Shown piece by piece: positions 9,756 to 23,546 of a DNA stretch of 64,000 nucleotides. The DNA lies in contig NC_041687.1 in the NCBI RefSeq assembly GCF_900005765.1, forward strand, positions 186,001-250,000, given 5' to 3'. Source of the DNA: Plasmodium relictum. Its lineage: Eukaryota; Apicomplexa; Aconoidasida; Haemosporida; Plasmodiidae. The notes under the pieces are model-generated. The model worked only from the letters and a program-made list of their open reading frames with translations, ran no database searches and was not told the origin of the DNA. Numbering within the stretch: position 1 is the first letter of the stretch; each line of letters begins with the position of its first letter. A program made the position numbers and the translations under genes.

Positions 9756-12562
9756 CAAATATACACAATAATATAAGGTTAAATTTTTCATTAAAAGAAA
9801 GAGAAAAATAAAATAAATATATATAAAAGAACAAACTCTGAAATTGAATTATTATTATAAAAATGTATTTATATTTTTAAAATAATTTTTAAAGAAAATA
9901 AAATACTCTTTTTTTTAAGTATACTTAAAATTTTGTAAATTAAGTCTAAGAAAATTGCAATTCACTATATATTTTTTTTTCACCATATTTTATTTTATTA
10001 TATTCTTTTTTTTTTTTACAAGGAATTCTAAAAAATTCTATATATTATAATTATACAGGTATTTTTATTTGTTTTAAAAAAAAAAGAGATAATATAATTC
10101 AAATTCTATTTTTAACATAGAAAAAATCATCTAAGTAAAATAAAAAAAATAAATATTTTGTTTTCATCATATAAATACTTTTTTATTAGTAATGTATAAA
10201 CGTTACAACAATTTATTATTGTTTTTTTCAATTTTATCATTTGCTAATTTGCCCATTTGGTCGTGTATATAGATATTTTTTTTCTTCTTTTGAAACTTAA
10301 TAAAAAAATTACAAGAAGATATAAAATAAAATAGATAATTTTTTATTTTTAATAAAGATAATGTTTTTAAAAAAGCTCAATATTAACTAAAGATTTTTTT
10401 TTTTTTAATTTTTTCTTTTGAAAATTAAATACTCTAAGCTCATTTTAACGAGCTTACTAAGTTTCGTTCATACATAGATATGTTTAAAAAAAAATAAATT
10501 TTTTTAATATTCAAAAAATAATCTTAAAATTAGTTAAAATTAAATAGAAATATGTATAATTAATGAAAATAAATCCATTATAAAAAATATGTTATTTAAA
10601 TAATAAAAGGTTACATTGTATCTTATAACGATATCTTTTGAATTTCGTAATTTTATAAAATCTTTATATGATTACAAAAGTTCTAGTAATTTTATTAGTG
10701 AAAATATATGATATACATGTATATATATATATATATATGGTAGCATAAAATATATTCATTTTTTTTTTCTTAATTACTGTTACTCTATTTTCATTTTTGT
10801 TATGATTCTTTTTACTCTTTTTCACTTAATGGTTATTTATAGAAACTAGAAAAATTATTTAATCATTGAAAACTTCGTTAATTGTTTTTTAAAAAAAATA
10901 ACATTTGAGCTCTTATTAGAACAATTAATAATTTTTATGATATAGTTGTTTATTGACTAAAATATTATTCAAATATCATATAAGAATAAACATTTAAAAT
11001 TTTTTTATTTATGGGAAAAAAACTTAGGAAAAATTTTAAGAAAACTCTAAATTTATGCAAAAATTTAGTGGATTTTCGTAATTGATACAAAAAGATATTT
11101 GTGTATACTTTTTCTTCTTTTCATAGTAACTAGCTTATATGTTTTAACAAAAATAAAACTTAAAACCTTTATAGTGAAATATCATACTTTTACTATATTT
11201 TTATTTTGGTAAAAATTAAAATTAATTTTAAATATATATTTAATTCTTTCATTAATACTTAATATTTATATAAATATATATTAGATAAAAGAATTTAATA
11301 ACAATTTTTTTATTGTATTTTTTTTTTAATGTATGGAATAATTCATATAAAAAGAATGAAAATAACATAATTTTTTTTTTACATAATACTTTAAGTTGAA
11401 CCATTAAAAATATAATAATATAATTTAGTTTTTGATATAAGGTACAATAAAAATTGTGTCTTATTATTATTTAATTTTATTAAAAAAGTTACTTTTTTTC
11501 AAAGAGAAAATGATACATATACTTCGAATCCTTTAATATTACACAATTTTCCCAAATAATTTTTACTTTTTTTTATATAACTTAATTTATGTTTTATATC
11601 TCGTATTTCACTATCTAAAAAAAAATAACATTATATTATAACTCATTTTTTACCAAATAAACTTAAAATTAAAGTATTTTAAAAGTCCAAAAAATAAAAT
11701 AAAATAATAAATTGCATTAATAAAACAAAGAAAAATAAAATTAAAAAAAACAGTAAAAATTGTTATATTTTATATTTAAATATCTATAATTATTAGAAAA
11801 TTCAACTCTTAAACTGTTTTAAAGAAAATAACGAAAATAAAAAAAAAAAAATACAATTTGATAAAAATAAATTAACAAACGGCACAAAATATTATTTTCT
11901 TATATTAAACAAGGTTTTCACAAGAAGAAAAGCATAAAATAAAAAGTCTTCTATATGTGAAATTCAAAGAAAAAAAGACAAACTTCATAAAAAATATATA
12001 TATATATATATCTTTATTAAAATTTTTATTTTTTCTCCTTTATTTTTGAATAATTCTTTTAAATAATAAATATTATGTAAAACGGAATTATAAAAGTGAT
12101 ATAATTTTAAATTAAAAATAAAAAAAAAAAAATTGTTTTTTAGTGATAAATGTTAAATACAAATATTTAAATTTTCCCTAATTTTTTATTTTTTTATTTC
12201 TTTTTATTTCAAATATAAATAATGTCATATATATATTAAAAAAAAAACAATAAATAAATAAATAAATAACATAAAATATTAATACATTTAAAAACAAGAA
12301 ATAAAATTAAAAAAATATATGCATATATGGACTATACTTTTAAAAAAATGAAATGCATATAATAATAAAAAAACAAACAAAAAAAAAAAAAAAGAAGATA
12401 TATAAATAAAAATATAATTATTTTATATATACATAATACTTAAGCTTTACAATTCCAAAATTATTGTTTCCTTTTTTTTTTTGTATTTTTTTTTCACTTC
12501 TCTTTTTATTTTTTTATAGGAATCTTCCTTTAATTAACTTTTCTAAAAAAAAAAAAAATAAA
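9579..12562. other. Convergent intergenic region (pescadillo / AP2)
   Basis: Three kilobases between two 3' ends. It contains a 55-bp (TA)n run at about 9697-9751, many homopolymer tracts, and a 7-bp-stem hairpin (TAAGCTC/GAGCTTA, 8-nt loop) near 10435-10456. No exon with matching splice sites was seen on either strand. Confidence 0.5.
9697..9751. repeat. (TA)n microsatellite, about 27 units
   Basis: Long perfect TA dinucleotide run about 120 bp after the pescadillo stop codon. It is the longest such run in the window. Confidence 0.9.
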
Positions 12563-15500
12563 CTAAGATGATATTTTCTGGTCATCTGTTACAGCTTCTA
12601 AAAAATTACTAACAGCATGAGAATCAATAGTTGGAAAATGTAAATTTCTAATATATTTATTTGATAAACCTAAGGAATTAGATAAAATCCTCGACGAATT
12701 TAAGGAATTTTTATTATCAATAACATTATTAAAAGAATTAGACATAGAATTTTGCGTATAATTTAAGGAATTTTTTTTGGAAGTATTTTTATCGTTAGTT
12801 AGACTTGATCTTAATAAATCTACTGAATTGAACGATTCATTTTCATTTTTTGCGCATTCAATAAAAAAATTTAAATTATCTTCTACTTTTATATATCCAT
12901 TATTGCTCATATTTAATTTATTTATTTTTTTATTAGATGATTGGTGATCATTTGCATCACTCGGTATATCAGTATTTATTTTATTACTTATTAAACCTTC
13001 TTCGTCATTGGAGTACAATAAACAGTCTTCTTTTAGTTGATTATCTTTTGTATATGATAAAGATGCATCACTATTAGAATTATTAGAATTTCCTTTAGAT
13101 ATATTTTTTACATTATTCCTAAGCAAATTACTTGAAGCAACATGACTTTTTTTTTTTCCTTTTTTAGAATCAGAATTCTTTAAATCTGTATGATGCTTGT
13201 ATTCTTTCTCCCATTCTGTTCTTTTTAATATGGATAATTTCCTTGCTTCACTATATCCATATTTACTTACACTGAAACTAGTAAATAATCTCTTATTATT
13301 TGCTATTTGAAAATATGCATTCCATTTACCTACTCCTCTTGGTGATTTTGAAAAATAAACTCCTTTTACTTTATCATCATTCGGATTTACTCCAACTGGC
13401 ATTTCATATTTTAATTTTCCCATTCCGTAATTTGTTGATACTGGACTACTAGAAGCATTTTTTATGTTTTTGGTGTTTTTATTATTCAGAGATATATTTT
13501 TATTAATATCATTCTTATTTTTATAATTAATGTTACTTTCTACTTTCCCATTATTTAATATTCCATCATTATTTTCTTGATTATTTAAGGATAAATCGGA
13601 GCCATTTGCACTAATTTTGGAATTGTAATCAGGATTATAATCATAACTATTTTTTTTTTGAATACTACTGTTATTTATATTATAACTGCTGTTTATATTA
13701 ATACCATTACTATTATTGTTATTACTATTATTAGCACTGCTATTATTACTGCTTATATTATTTGTAATGGTATTATGCTGTAATGAATTTTCACGTGCAT
13801 TACTAGAATTATTAGTATTTAAAATAAAATCATATAATGTACTTGGGTTTATATGTTCAGAACTTTTAAATGATCCTTTTTTATTTATACCTTCTTGTGA
13901 TAAATTTAACATATCTTTGAAATTTTTTAAATTATTTAAAATATTATTTTTATATACATAGGATTTTCTTGAATTTAAGTGTGAACTATTGTCATCTACC
14001 GATAAATCATTAGAATCTTTTTTTCTAAAATCATTGTTATGCCCATTTTTTTTATTTTCTAATAAATTAAATTTTAATTTCTTTAAAACATTAGTATTGT
14101 ATAAAAGATAATTTAAGTCATAACATGAGTTATTATTCATATTTGAATTATTATTACATTTGGATAAATAATTATCATATATCTTTCTTTTTCTTAATAT
14201 ATTCTGAAAACTGTTCGATAAATAATTCAAATTGTTATCATTTGCATTTAATAATCCTTGATCCCTTTCATATTTAGAATAATTTTCTCTATCTTCATAA
14301 TTTTCATCTTCATTCAATTTATAATTTGGAATCAATTTATTTAAATCATTATTACTAGAGCATTCCAACTTCAACTTATTTTCATAACAGTTTTTCTTCG
14401 ATTCTTTTGAATCATTTTCACCGTTATATATATCACTAATACCTTTATCCTATAACAAATAATAAAATAAAATAAAATAAATAATATTTAATTTATGAAA
14501 AAAAATATAAACTATATAAGTAAAAGATATTAAATAATTAAAAATAAAAATATTACAATGTATAATTATTTAATATAATTTTTACCTCTAGAATATTAGA
14601 CGAGTTTAAATGGGCATACAAACATTTCAAAAAGTTAAGGTCATTTGCACTTAAATCCAAATCTTTTAACTTTATTTTATCATTTTTACATAAATTTTCA
14701 TATTCAGAAATAAACATTTTTAATTGCAAATAAGCATTTAAATTATTATTATTATTTATATCTTGTAAATTTGAGTGACTGCACGAGTTATACATATTAT
14801 CGCTATCTTTTGAATTTAGTTTACTCAAATTCTTATATTTTTCTACTACTTTTTCTGCTTCTTGAATATAATTATTGTTAAAATCATTATAAGAATTATA
14901 ATCAATACTTACATTTAATTTGTTCAAAATATTTTCATCCGAATAGTTACATTTTTTTTTGCACATATTAGAACCAATAGAATAATTATTATAATTATTA
15001 TTATTACTATTTGCATTGGTATTATTTATTAAATTATTTTTATTATTATTGATATTACTGGTAGAATTACCTATATTATTATTCATACAATTAAAAGGGA
15101 AACTGTTTGAGTAATTTAAAGGATATGTACCCCCACATGAATGATTTGTATGAGAATTACATGTGTGATTACTTTGAGTTGATACACAATTACCCAATGG
15201 ATTACACATATTTCTGTTACTACAATTCAAATAATCTTTTCCTTTTTTCAAATCAAAAATTGTGTTTGAACTGTTACATACGTTGTTTTTATTTGACTCA
15301 TTAAAAATAGATAATGCATTGTGTTCCCCATCTGAAGAATTCATATTATTTAAATAATTATTATTGCAATATGGATTTTTTAATGTTAACTGAAATATTT
15401 CTTCAATAATTTCCTTCGTTAAATTATTTTCCACTTCTTCCAAAATTTGTTTATGAAATTCATTTTTATCCATTACTCCTTTTTCACCTGTATCTTCTTT

Positions 15501-16964
15501 TTTTTCTGATGTTTTAAATTTTTTTATTATTTCTAATTCTTCAATACATTCTATAAAAGAATCCAAAAATACATTTTTAATAAAACATATTTTTATGTTG
15601 GAAAAACAACATAAATAATTATCTAAATTATTTGAATTTACATTATTTAATAAATTAACAAAATGATATTCAAATGCTTTATCTGTTTCACTCCATAAGG
15701 ATGTTAGCCTTTTCAAAATTCTTAAATAACTTAAGCAAATGATTTTCAGTTTCATCAAATTTTCATTTTTATTAGTTGATTCTTTATTATTTGTAGTAGA
15801 AATGAGACAATTTAAATTATCACAATTGCTATTTTCTAATAATGTATCATTTGCCTTTTTATTACTTTCTAAATTATTTTTTTCTTCATTCAAATATTTG
15901 TTTAATTGATTATTTAATCGTTCATCATTTTTTAAATTTAAAATATTATCAATTAAAGAAAATGATTTATTTTGATCATTCCATGACTCCTTATTTTGAT
16001 TTTTTGCTAAAAGTTCCTTTATTAAAGAGTTTTTTAAATTTTCATTATTTTCATCACTTAAATTTATATCATCATTTAACTTATTTATATTATTTTCCGT
16101 TTCATTTTCTTCTTTAAGTAGTGGGTTTTCTTTTTTTATTTCTTCTTTGTATCCGCAAGGATTGTTAAAATTAATAAAATTTTCATCATACTTTTCTTTT
16201 GATTCTTCATCTTCACAGATTTTATCCAAAAAGTTGTTATCATTACTATTATTAATATTAATGTTATTATTATCACTATGATTATTTTCATTACAATCTG
16301 ATGGGCAACTATTCTTTTTATATACATTTTCCATTTCATATGATAAGGGTGCTTCTTCTTTTAAGACTACATTTGTATCTTCATTTTTATAATTTAAATC
16401 AAATTTAATGTCATTCAATTTTTCATTATGAGATTCTTTCACCTTCTCGTTTTCATTTTCTAAATTATTTTCATTATTATGCTCCTTTTCATTTATTTTA
16501 AATTCTATTTTTGGAGATTCAAAATCAACAGTTTCATTATCATCATTACTTTTGTATTTTATTATTTTTCTATTTTTGTCATCCAGTTTTTCGTATTCAT
16601 TACTTTCGCCTTGTTCTACTTTTGTATGCACATTTTCATTTACTTGTTTTGTATTTTCATAATCATTCGAAACATTAGCGGACTTGGAGCTATTATTAAA
16701 TGCTCCATCATTTACACTCTCCATACTTCCACCATTAATTACGTTAGAAGTTGTTGTTCTACTTATTGGATAATTTTGAGTTTTTTGTTCTGAGTAATTC
16801 ATATAATTATCCATTTTATTCATAGAATCTTCATTATATATATTTTTTAAATCGTCTGAATTATCGTTTTCACCTTTTACAACTGGTTTCTTACTTTTTT
16901 CATCAAGTTTACTATTTTTCTTATTGGTATTTGAACTAGTTCTTAACTCTAACATTGCAATCAT
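12563..16964 (-). CDS. ApiAP2 transcription factor (two exons)
   Basis: A member of the plant-like AP2/ERF DNA-binding family that supplies most sequence-specific transcription factors in apicomplexans. Two open frames join through a 136-bp GT...AG intron (14450-14585; donor GAG|GTAAAA, acceptor TTATAG|GAT) with phase 0, giving 1421 residues. Exons are 14586-16964 and 12563-14449. The single AP2 domain lies at about residues 1153-1213: KGVYFSKSPRGVGKWNAYF, then KRLFTSFSVSKYGYSEARKL. The rest is Asn/Ser/Glu-rich, apart from a helical, better-conserved-looking block at about 403-490 (KIICLSYLRILKRLTSLWSE onward), which might be an ACDC-type accessory domain. Frames extend to a TTG just 5', but the first ATG is 16964. 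By position next to pescadillo and MscS this is the orthologue of the P. falciparum chromosome 11 AP2 gene sometimes called AP2-11A (from memory). Confidence 0.92.
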
Positions 16965-17132
16965 AAAATTCAAAAAGTGAAATACAGATTTATTAAAAAA
17001 TTGGGAAAAAATTCGAAACTATACTTTTTTACAATATTTTTTAACTTCAAAAATGAAATCCATAAAATTAAAACATTATAAATCTTTTTTTTTATCTTTA
17101 AATTAAATAATAAATTTGTAATATCTATGGTT

Positions 17133-17168
<36 letters not shown>

Positions 17169-20100
17169 ATAATAATAATATATACATATATATAACTTTT
17201 TCTAAATGTAAAATTTTTAAATATAAAATTGAATTATTTCTATGTGATATTAAAAAATTAAGTTTCTACATAATTCAGTAAAATAATAAAATTACATTCT
17301 CATTTCATAAAAAAAGATATGTATATAAAATTTTAAATTAATTGTAAAAATACATATTTTCTTCAAAATAACTTAACAAAAACAAATAACCAAAAAAAAA
17401 AAAAAAAAACAAAAAATATATTTAAACAAAAATAAGTTTTTATTAGCACTTTATTTTATTATTTTTTAATTCAGTATTTTATAATAAAAATATATATATA
17501 CATTTAAAAACATATGGAAACTTGTTAGTTCTAAAATGACCTTAAAAAATAAATTGTCATTGTAACAGTTAAAATAGTTGAGTTCATAAATGTATTTTTT
17601 AAATGAAGTAAAAAAAAATTGAATTTTTGTTTAAATAAAGTAATAAATTATGAAAAGCACTATGCACCTATATAGATTAAATTAAGTTTAACTAATTTTA
17701 TTATTAAGCTTTATTACATATTTCGACATATTTTTACGTACTACATTTATTAATGCTTGTTACAACATTTATCTTTATACATTTAATTTAATACAAAAAC
17801 GTACATATAACAGAATGATCTCAAAATAAATTTTTAATAATGTATTTTAAATGTATATAAAAATTCTTACTTATTTTACACATGTATATTTTTTTTTAAT
17901 TTTTTTTTATGATATGAGAAATATAAATGTAGTTGTAAAAAAGGTAATATACTTAAAAATTAAAAGGAGAAAACTTAATAATGCACCGAAATCACGTAAA
18001 TATTTATGAATACATTATAGAACAACATAAAAAAAAATATTACCTTTTTATTAATAAAAATTTTCCTCTATGATTGGAAAAAAAAAAAAAATTAAGAAAA
18101 TATGTATCTATGCTCTAAAATGCTGATATAAAAAAGTATTTTATCTTTTTTATATATATTTTACGGCTACTCAAAAAAAAAAAAAAAAAAAATATTTACA
18201 TACATAAATGCGTATAAAAATTGTATGAACAAAAAAATATATATAAAAATGATATTCAAATTCTTTTCAGCATATAACTTGAGCAGTTTAATGCATATAT
18301 TTTTGAAACAATTAAAATTATAAAATATGAAATTAATGACAAAATAAACAGCTTATTCAGCATACGTACGAATTAAGAACAATTTATTATGCATACGAAC
18401 ATTTATATATAATTTAATATGTATATATGTTTGCATACTTATATCTATATAATTTCCTTTTATTGTAGTGTATCAAATGTAGAAGAAAAATAAAATATGA
18501 AAACATGTAAATTCATAAATATAATATAATTTAATATAATAAAAAATGTTAAAATACATTTATAAATGTATAATGTTATGAAAAAAGTATAATATCAATT
18601 TTTATTTTATATTTAATAAATGTAATAAAACACAAAATATTATTTAACAAAATTGAAAAACAAAAAAAAAAAAAAAATAAAAATAAAAATAAAAAAATAA
18701 ATGTAATGAAATATTTATTGTTGTATAAAATTTATAAAAAAAAACATTAATACATATATATATATATACATATATATATTATATATATTTATCTATATAT
18801 ATATTGAATTAATGCATAAAATATGGAAATATTTACTGTTATAAAAAGTGAGAAATCAAATTATATATAGCATCCGTTCTCTTTAACCATAATAAAAAAT
18901 TTAAAAACATTTCAAACGATGAAATATGAAATAATTATTTTTCCTTATGTATTCATGAAAATGATACATTATCATGGCAATAATGATGTAGATATACAAC
19001 AAAATTGAAAGAATATATGTAAACTAAAAATATATTATATATAAAAAATAGCGTAAAATATATATTAAATTTCGTTTTTTTTGTTTTGAATTTTCACTTT
19101 TTTTTTATACTATAATTTTTTTTGGCATCTCAAAGAAAAGAAGGAAACAAAAATTTGTTCAAACATATGCATGTTTCCGCTGCTTGTGGAGAAATAAATT
19201 TATATCATATGTATTAATAATGAATGTTTTACGATCATAAATAAATAACATAAAAAAAAATGTTATATATTAATCATAATTACAACAATCAAAAAAATTA
19301 TGCTCTTTTTATTTTTCTACAACCGAATCTTATAATGAAAAAAAAAATTACTGCTCTTTCTATATATATATATATTTTTTTTTTTTTTCTTTTAACAAAA
19401 TATTAAAAAGATTCCTTATTTCGTGTGCATGTAATTTTCACATACTGATAATATTAGAAAAAATGTATTTGTAAGTTTGCATGCAAGATATATCAATGTG
19501 TGTTTTCATGCACCATAAAAACATGCTTTTATGCAGTAAAAAAATTAAAAGTCAAAAGTATTCATTAAAATTAATGCATTTACTTTAATGTTGAAAATAA
19601 ATTTACTACTGTGAGATATAATTTAAAAAATATATATGCTTTATATATATTTATGCTTTGTATTGTATAATATATAATTTGCTATGAATAGGTGCACATT
19701 TTAAAAAGTTAAAAATATTAAAAAAGTGGTAAAGTTGTTTTTAAATGCACAATTTACTTGTTCTATGTATTTATTTTTATGTTTATTATATAGGCATAAA
19801 ATAACGACTAAATGCATAAAAATATTTAAATATATTTTTATTTTAGGTTGATAAATACATTTCTTTATAAATGAATATTTTATAAAAGGGGCTCTTTTTT
19901 GTATAAAAAGTTTTATAGAATTATATATGTTACATATAAAATAATTTATGCACACGCTTTAAAATATTGTACATAGAAAATTTAGTGTATTATATATCAA
20001 AATTAATATGTTATATGCATATAATTTAATTATTATGTACATAAACTGTTTCTACAGACATATTTATTTTATTTTGTTTTTTTTTTTTTGTATAAAAATT

Positions 20101-23100
20101 GTTTTTATCATTTTTTTTCGCACACAGAATAAATCTGAAAATGCAAAAGAAATTTAAAAAAAAAGTGCACTCATAAACTTTTGTAGATTAAATTAAAAAA
20201 TATATTTTAATATATATTTAATAAGTAATATATAAAATAATTAAAAAGTGTATTGAATAATATTAAGGTAGTGAAAATTGTGTAAAATAATAAATCAAAT
20301 AAGAATAAAATTTCCTTTATTGTTTTAACACATTCTATATATTATAACATTTAAAATACATTAAATGTAAATATCTTAAAATTTTTATTTAAAAAAAATA
20401 TATATTTTAGTTTTTAAAAGTATTTCCTTCATAAGTTTTCTATATGCATACATATTAAAAAAAAAATTATATTATTTGAAAACATTAAAATAATAAAAAA
20501 AATTAAGTCATATTAATGTTATTTTAAAAGTATTTTTATTTTTCAAAAAATATATTAATATAAATACATTTAAAATCATTCAAAAAACTAGGAAAATATA
20601 AAAAATAAAGGGAACATTATACTTTAACTATATTTAAATATAAAAGTAATGAAAAATTATGAAAGAAAATATATAAAAATGTTAGTTAATAGTTACACCA
20701 ATACTTTTTTGTTGTTTATGCTTTAAATAAATGACTAATTTTCTTTTTATTCATAATATATGCACATATATGTAATATATTTATATATATATATATTCAA
20801 AGAAAATTTATAAAGAACTTTATTTTTGTGTAATTGTAAATATAAAATATATTTATTTACTCTAATAAAAAGTATACTTTTTTTTTATTTAATTTTTATG
20901 TTTTTTCTCTTAAACTTTGATAATTGTATTTAGTAAACTTTTAGTTAACGAAGAATAATTATAGATATAAATAATAAAATATATTATAAAGTAATTTTTT
21001 TTTAAATTAAGAAATTTAAGGTATATATCTTAATCATTGAAGATAAAAGCTAAAGTTCTATTTCTATCTTATACAATTGATGGTGTATAAATTTAAAAAA
21101 ATATATAAGATATATACAATTAAAAATTTTTTTTTTATTATATTGTGGTTAAATTATAAAGAGTAGAATGTTGTTTTTTTTATAAAATTTTTATTTTTTG
21201 ATGATGTGTGTGCATATAGTTTCAATAGTATCCCGAATTTTACTTATTGTGTGTAAAATAAATTGAATAAATATTCATATATTTCAATACACCTAGGAAA
21301 TTGCATAAATTTTATAAATTTCTTCATATAGCACTTATGCAAAAATGTAAAAATTTTCATTAAGTAATAATTTAAAGAAAAATATTTATTATAAATTTTT
21401 TTAAATGATTAATTTTTGGTACATACATATATATATTTAATTAACGTGAAAAAAAAAAAATTAAATATTTTTGTGTGCAACGTTACATTTTTTTTTCAAA
21501 TTTCATTTCTAAAGTATTTTAAATTTTATATAATTGAGCATAAATATCACATTTTTACATGTATATATTAGTATTATAACTTATTGTTTTTGTATTTTTA
21601 TTCAATGTTACTCCTTTTTTATTTGAAAAAATGTAGAGTTAAACAATTTTAAGTAGAGGTACAACATTATACTCCAAACATAATACCTATGCCCTTTTTT
21701 GTGTATTAATTTTTTTTTATTTTTTTATTTTACAAATAATTAATTTACACATCTTAAAGAACAGCGCATGCTATACTGTTTTATTTTAAGCCAAATGACA
21801 AATTATTAATAAAATATTTTTAAAATAAAGATATGCTAATTTAATTTTTATAGAAATTTAATAAAAATTATTTTATAAAAGCGAATGCAATAAAAAACTT
21901 ATTCTGCTTTTTCCATATAGAATTATGGAAAATCTATAAAATTTTACGAACATCGTTTAATATTATTGGAAATAAGTATAATTTAAATATTAAAGGAATA
22001 AAAAATAGAAGTTAAAATAAATGGAAAATTTACTTTTCACCAGGAAAATTGTGTAACTAAATTATGTATATATTCTTTTTTATGGAAGATTATATACATT
22101 TTTTTGATATAATTTCATTTTATATAAATATTTTTTTTTAATAATAAAAGAAATTAATATTTAGATATTTTATAAAAAAAAGAAAAAATTAAAATTAAGT
22201 ATATTTTGTTATATTTATTGGGAAAAAATTAACCTACTTTTTTATAGCTATAATAATAAAGTTAGAAAAGTTCAAAAAAATTTTTAAATAATTTGATAAA
22301 TTATTTCTTATTATTACATTGAACATGCGGAAGAAACTATAATTCCCTACTTATGTTCGTCCTATTAATATTTTAGAACAGTCTATATATATTATTTTTA
22401 TAAAATAATCTAAAGATTTTTTATATTATTATTTAAGATAAATGGATACTACAAATAATTTTTAATATTTAAATTGGAAACATTGAAAAAAGAATTAATT
22501 TCCTTTATAAAAAAAAAATTAAGTCAGCATTATAACTCTGATTAATACGTATCGAAGATATTTTTATTAAAAATATTTATTTTAATTTATGTTTCACTAA
22601 CTATGTAAAACTTTTTCTTATTTTAATATACTATGCACCCATTTCTACAACATATTTATTGCTTTATAATTACAACAAAATATTGTAAATACTATCATTT
22701 CCATATTCTTAAATGTAATATTTGTATGAAGTAAAGGAGATTAAGTGAAATATACATATATTAATTTCATTTAAATGAAATATATATATATATAATGTGG
22801 ATTACCTTTAGTCTTACTGATATTATTTTTTATAATTTAGTTAAACAGAAATTTTTAATTAAATTACTTTTTTTTTTACTTAAAATTGTTATAACAGCAT
22901 AGACTTCAATTTTCAAAAGTTTTATATAATAGACAGATGAAAATTAAAAAAAAAATTGTTAAATAAATGAATATAAAATAATGAATGAATAAAACATGAA
23001 GATGTTGGATTTATATAAATAAATAAATTCAACTAAACAATTAACAAATATAACATATCATTCTATGAAAAAGAAATACATATATATATTAAAAATTTTT

Positions 23101-23546
23101 ATCATAATGACAATAAGAAAAAAAAAAATAAATAAAATTAAAGGGAAATGATTGTATAAATAAAACTAAATATATAAATAAATATACACAAAAAATTAAA
23201 ATGGGAAAAAAATAATGTTTATAGGTGGTGTATAATGCAAGTAAATTCGCATTAAGAGATAAAATTACAAATTTGTTCAAAACTTTGTAACATTTTATAA
23301 GTGAATATTTAAATAGTAAATGAAATAGTTTTACTCTCGAAAATAGTTCTCTTTTGAGGTAATTAAAATTTACATTTATAAATATATATATAGTCAGTAT
23401 TTTTTTTTTTCTTTAATGACTATATTTTAATTGCAATTTTTTTTTTTTTTTTTGTTTGCTTTAAATTAATTAGCATTTTTTAATATGTGACCTACGTCCT
23501 AAATATAATAATAAAAGAATAAGTAAATTTATACTGAATTATTGAA
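16965..23546. promoter_or_regulatory. 6.6 kb gene-free region upstream of the AP2 gene
   Basis: The region holds the 5' flank of the AP2 gene and the 3' flank of the MscS gene, with no convincing coding exon on either strand. It contains a run of about 33 A residues at 17134-17166 and many ATGCA-type words. GTGCA/TGCAC motifs are concentrated at 19425-20170, including GTGCAC at 19692-19697 and 20165-20170 and TGCATGCA at 19478-19485. A hairpin lies at 22321-22358. GTGCA-type sites are known ApiAP2 recognition words (for example AP2-I), so this is probably a long 5' leader and/or a distal promoter. Small open frames at 19701-19955 (-) and 23089-23280 (-) show no family resemblance. Confidence 0.5.
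17134..17166. repeat. Poly(A) tract, about 33 bp
   Basis: Uninterrupted A run about 170 bp upstream of the AP2 start codon, followed by (TAA)n and TA-rich sequence. Confidence 0.85.

Noticed and set aside
13716-13961. Leu-rich plus-strand frame antisense to the AP2 gene
   Set aside because: Mirror of Asn/Ser codon repeats in the AP2 coding strand.
19701-19955. 84-residue minus-strand open frame in the AP2 upstream region
   Set aside because: Ile/Lys/Phe/Tyr-rich, no splice context, no family resemblance; expected by chance in such sequence. At most an upstream ORF.
21196-21290. Possible second C/D snoRNA (TGATGATG near 21199)
   Set aside because: No D box CTGA within about 100 nt and no terminal stem.
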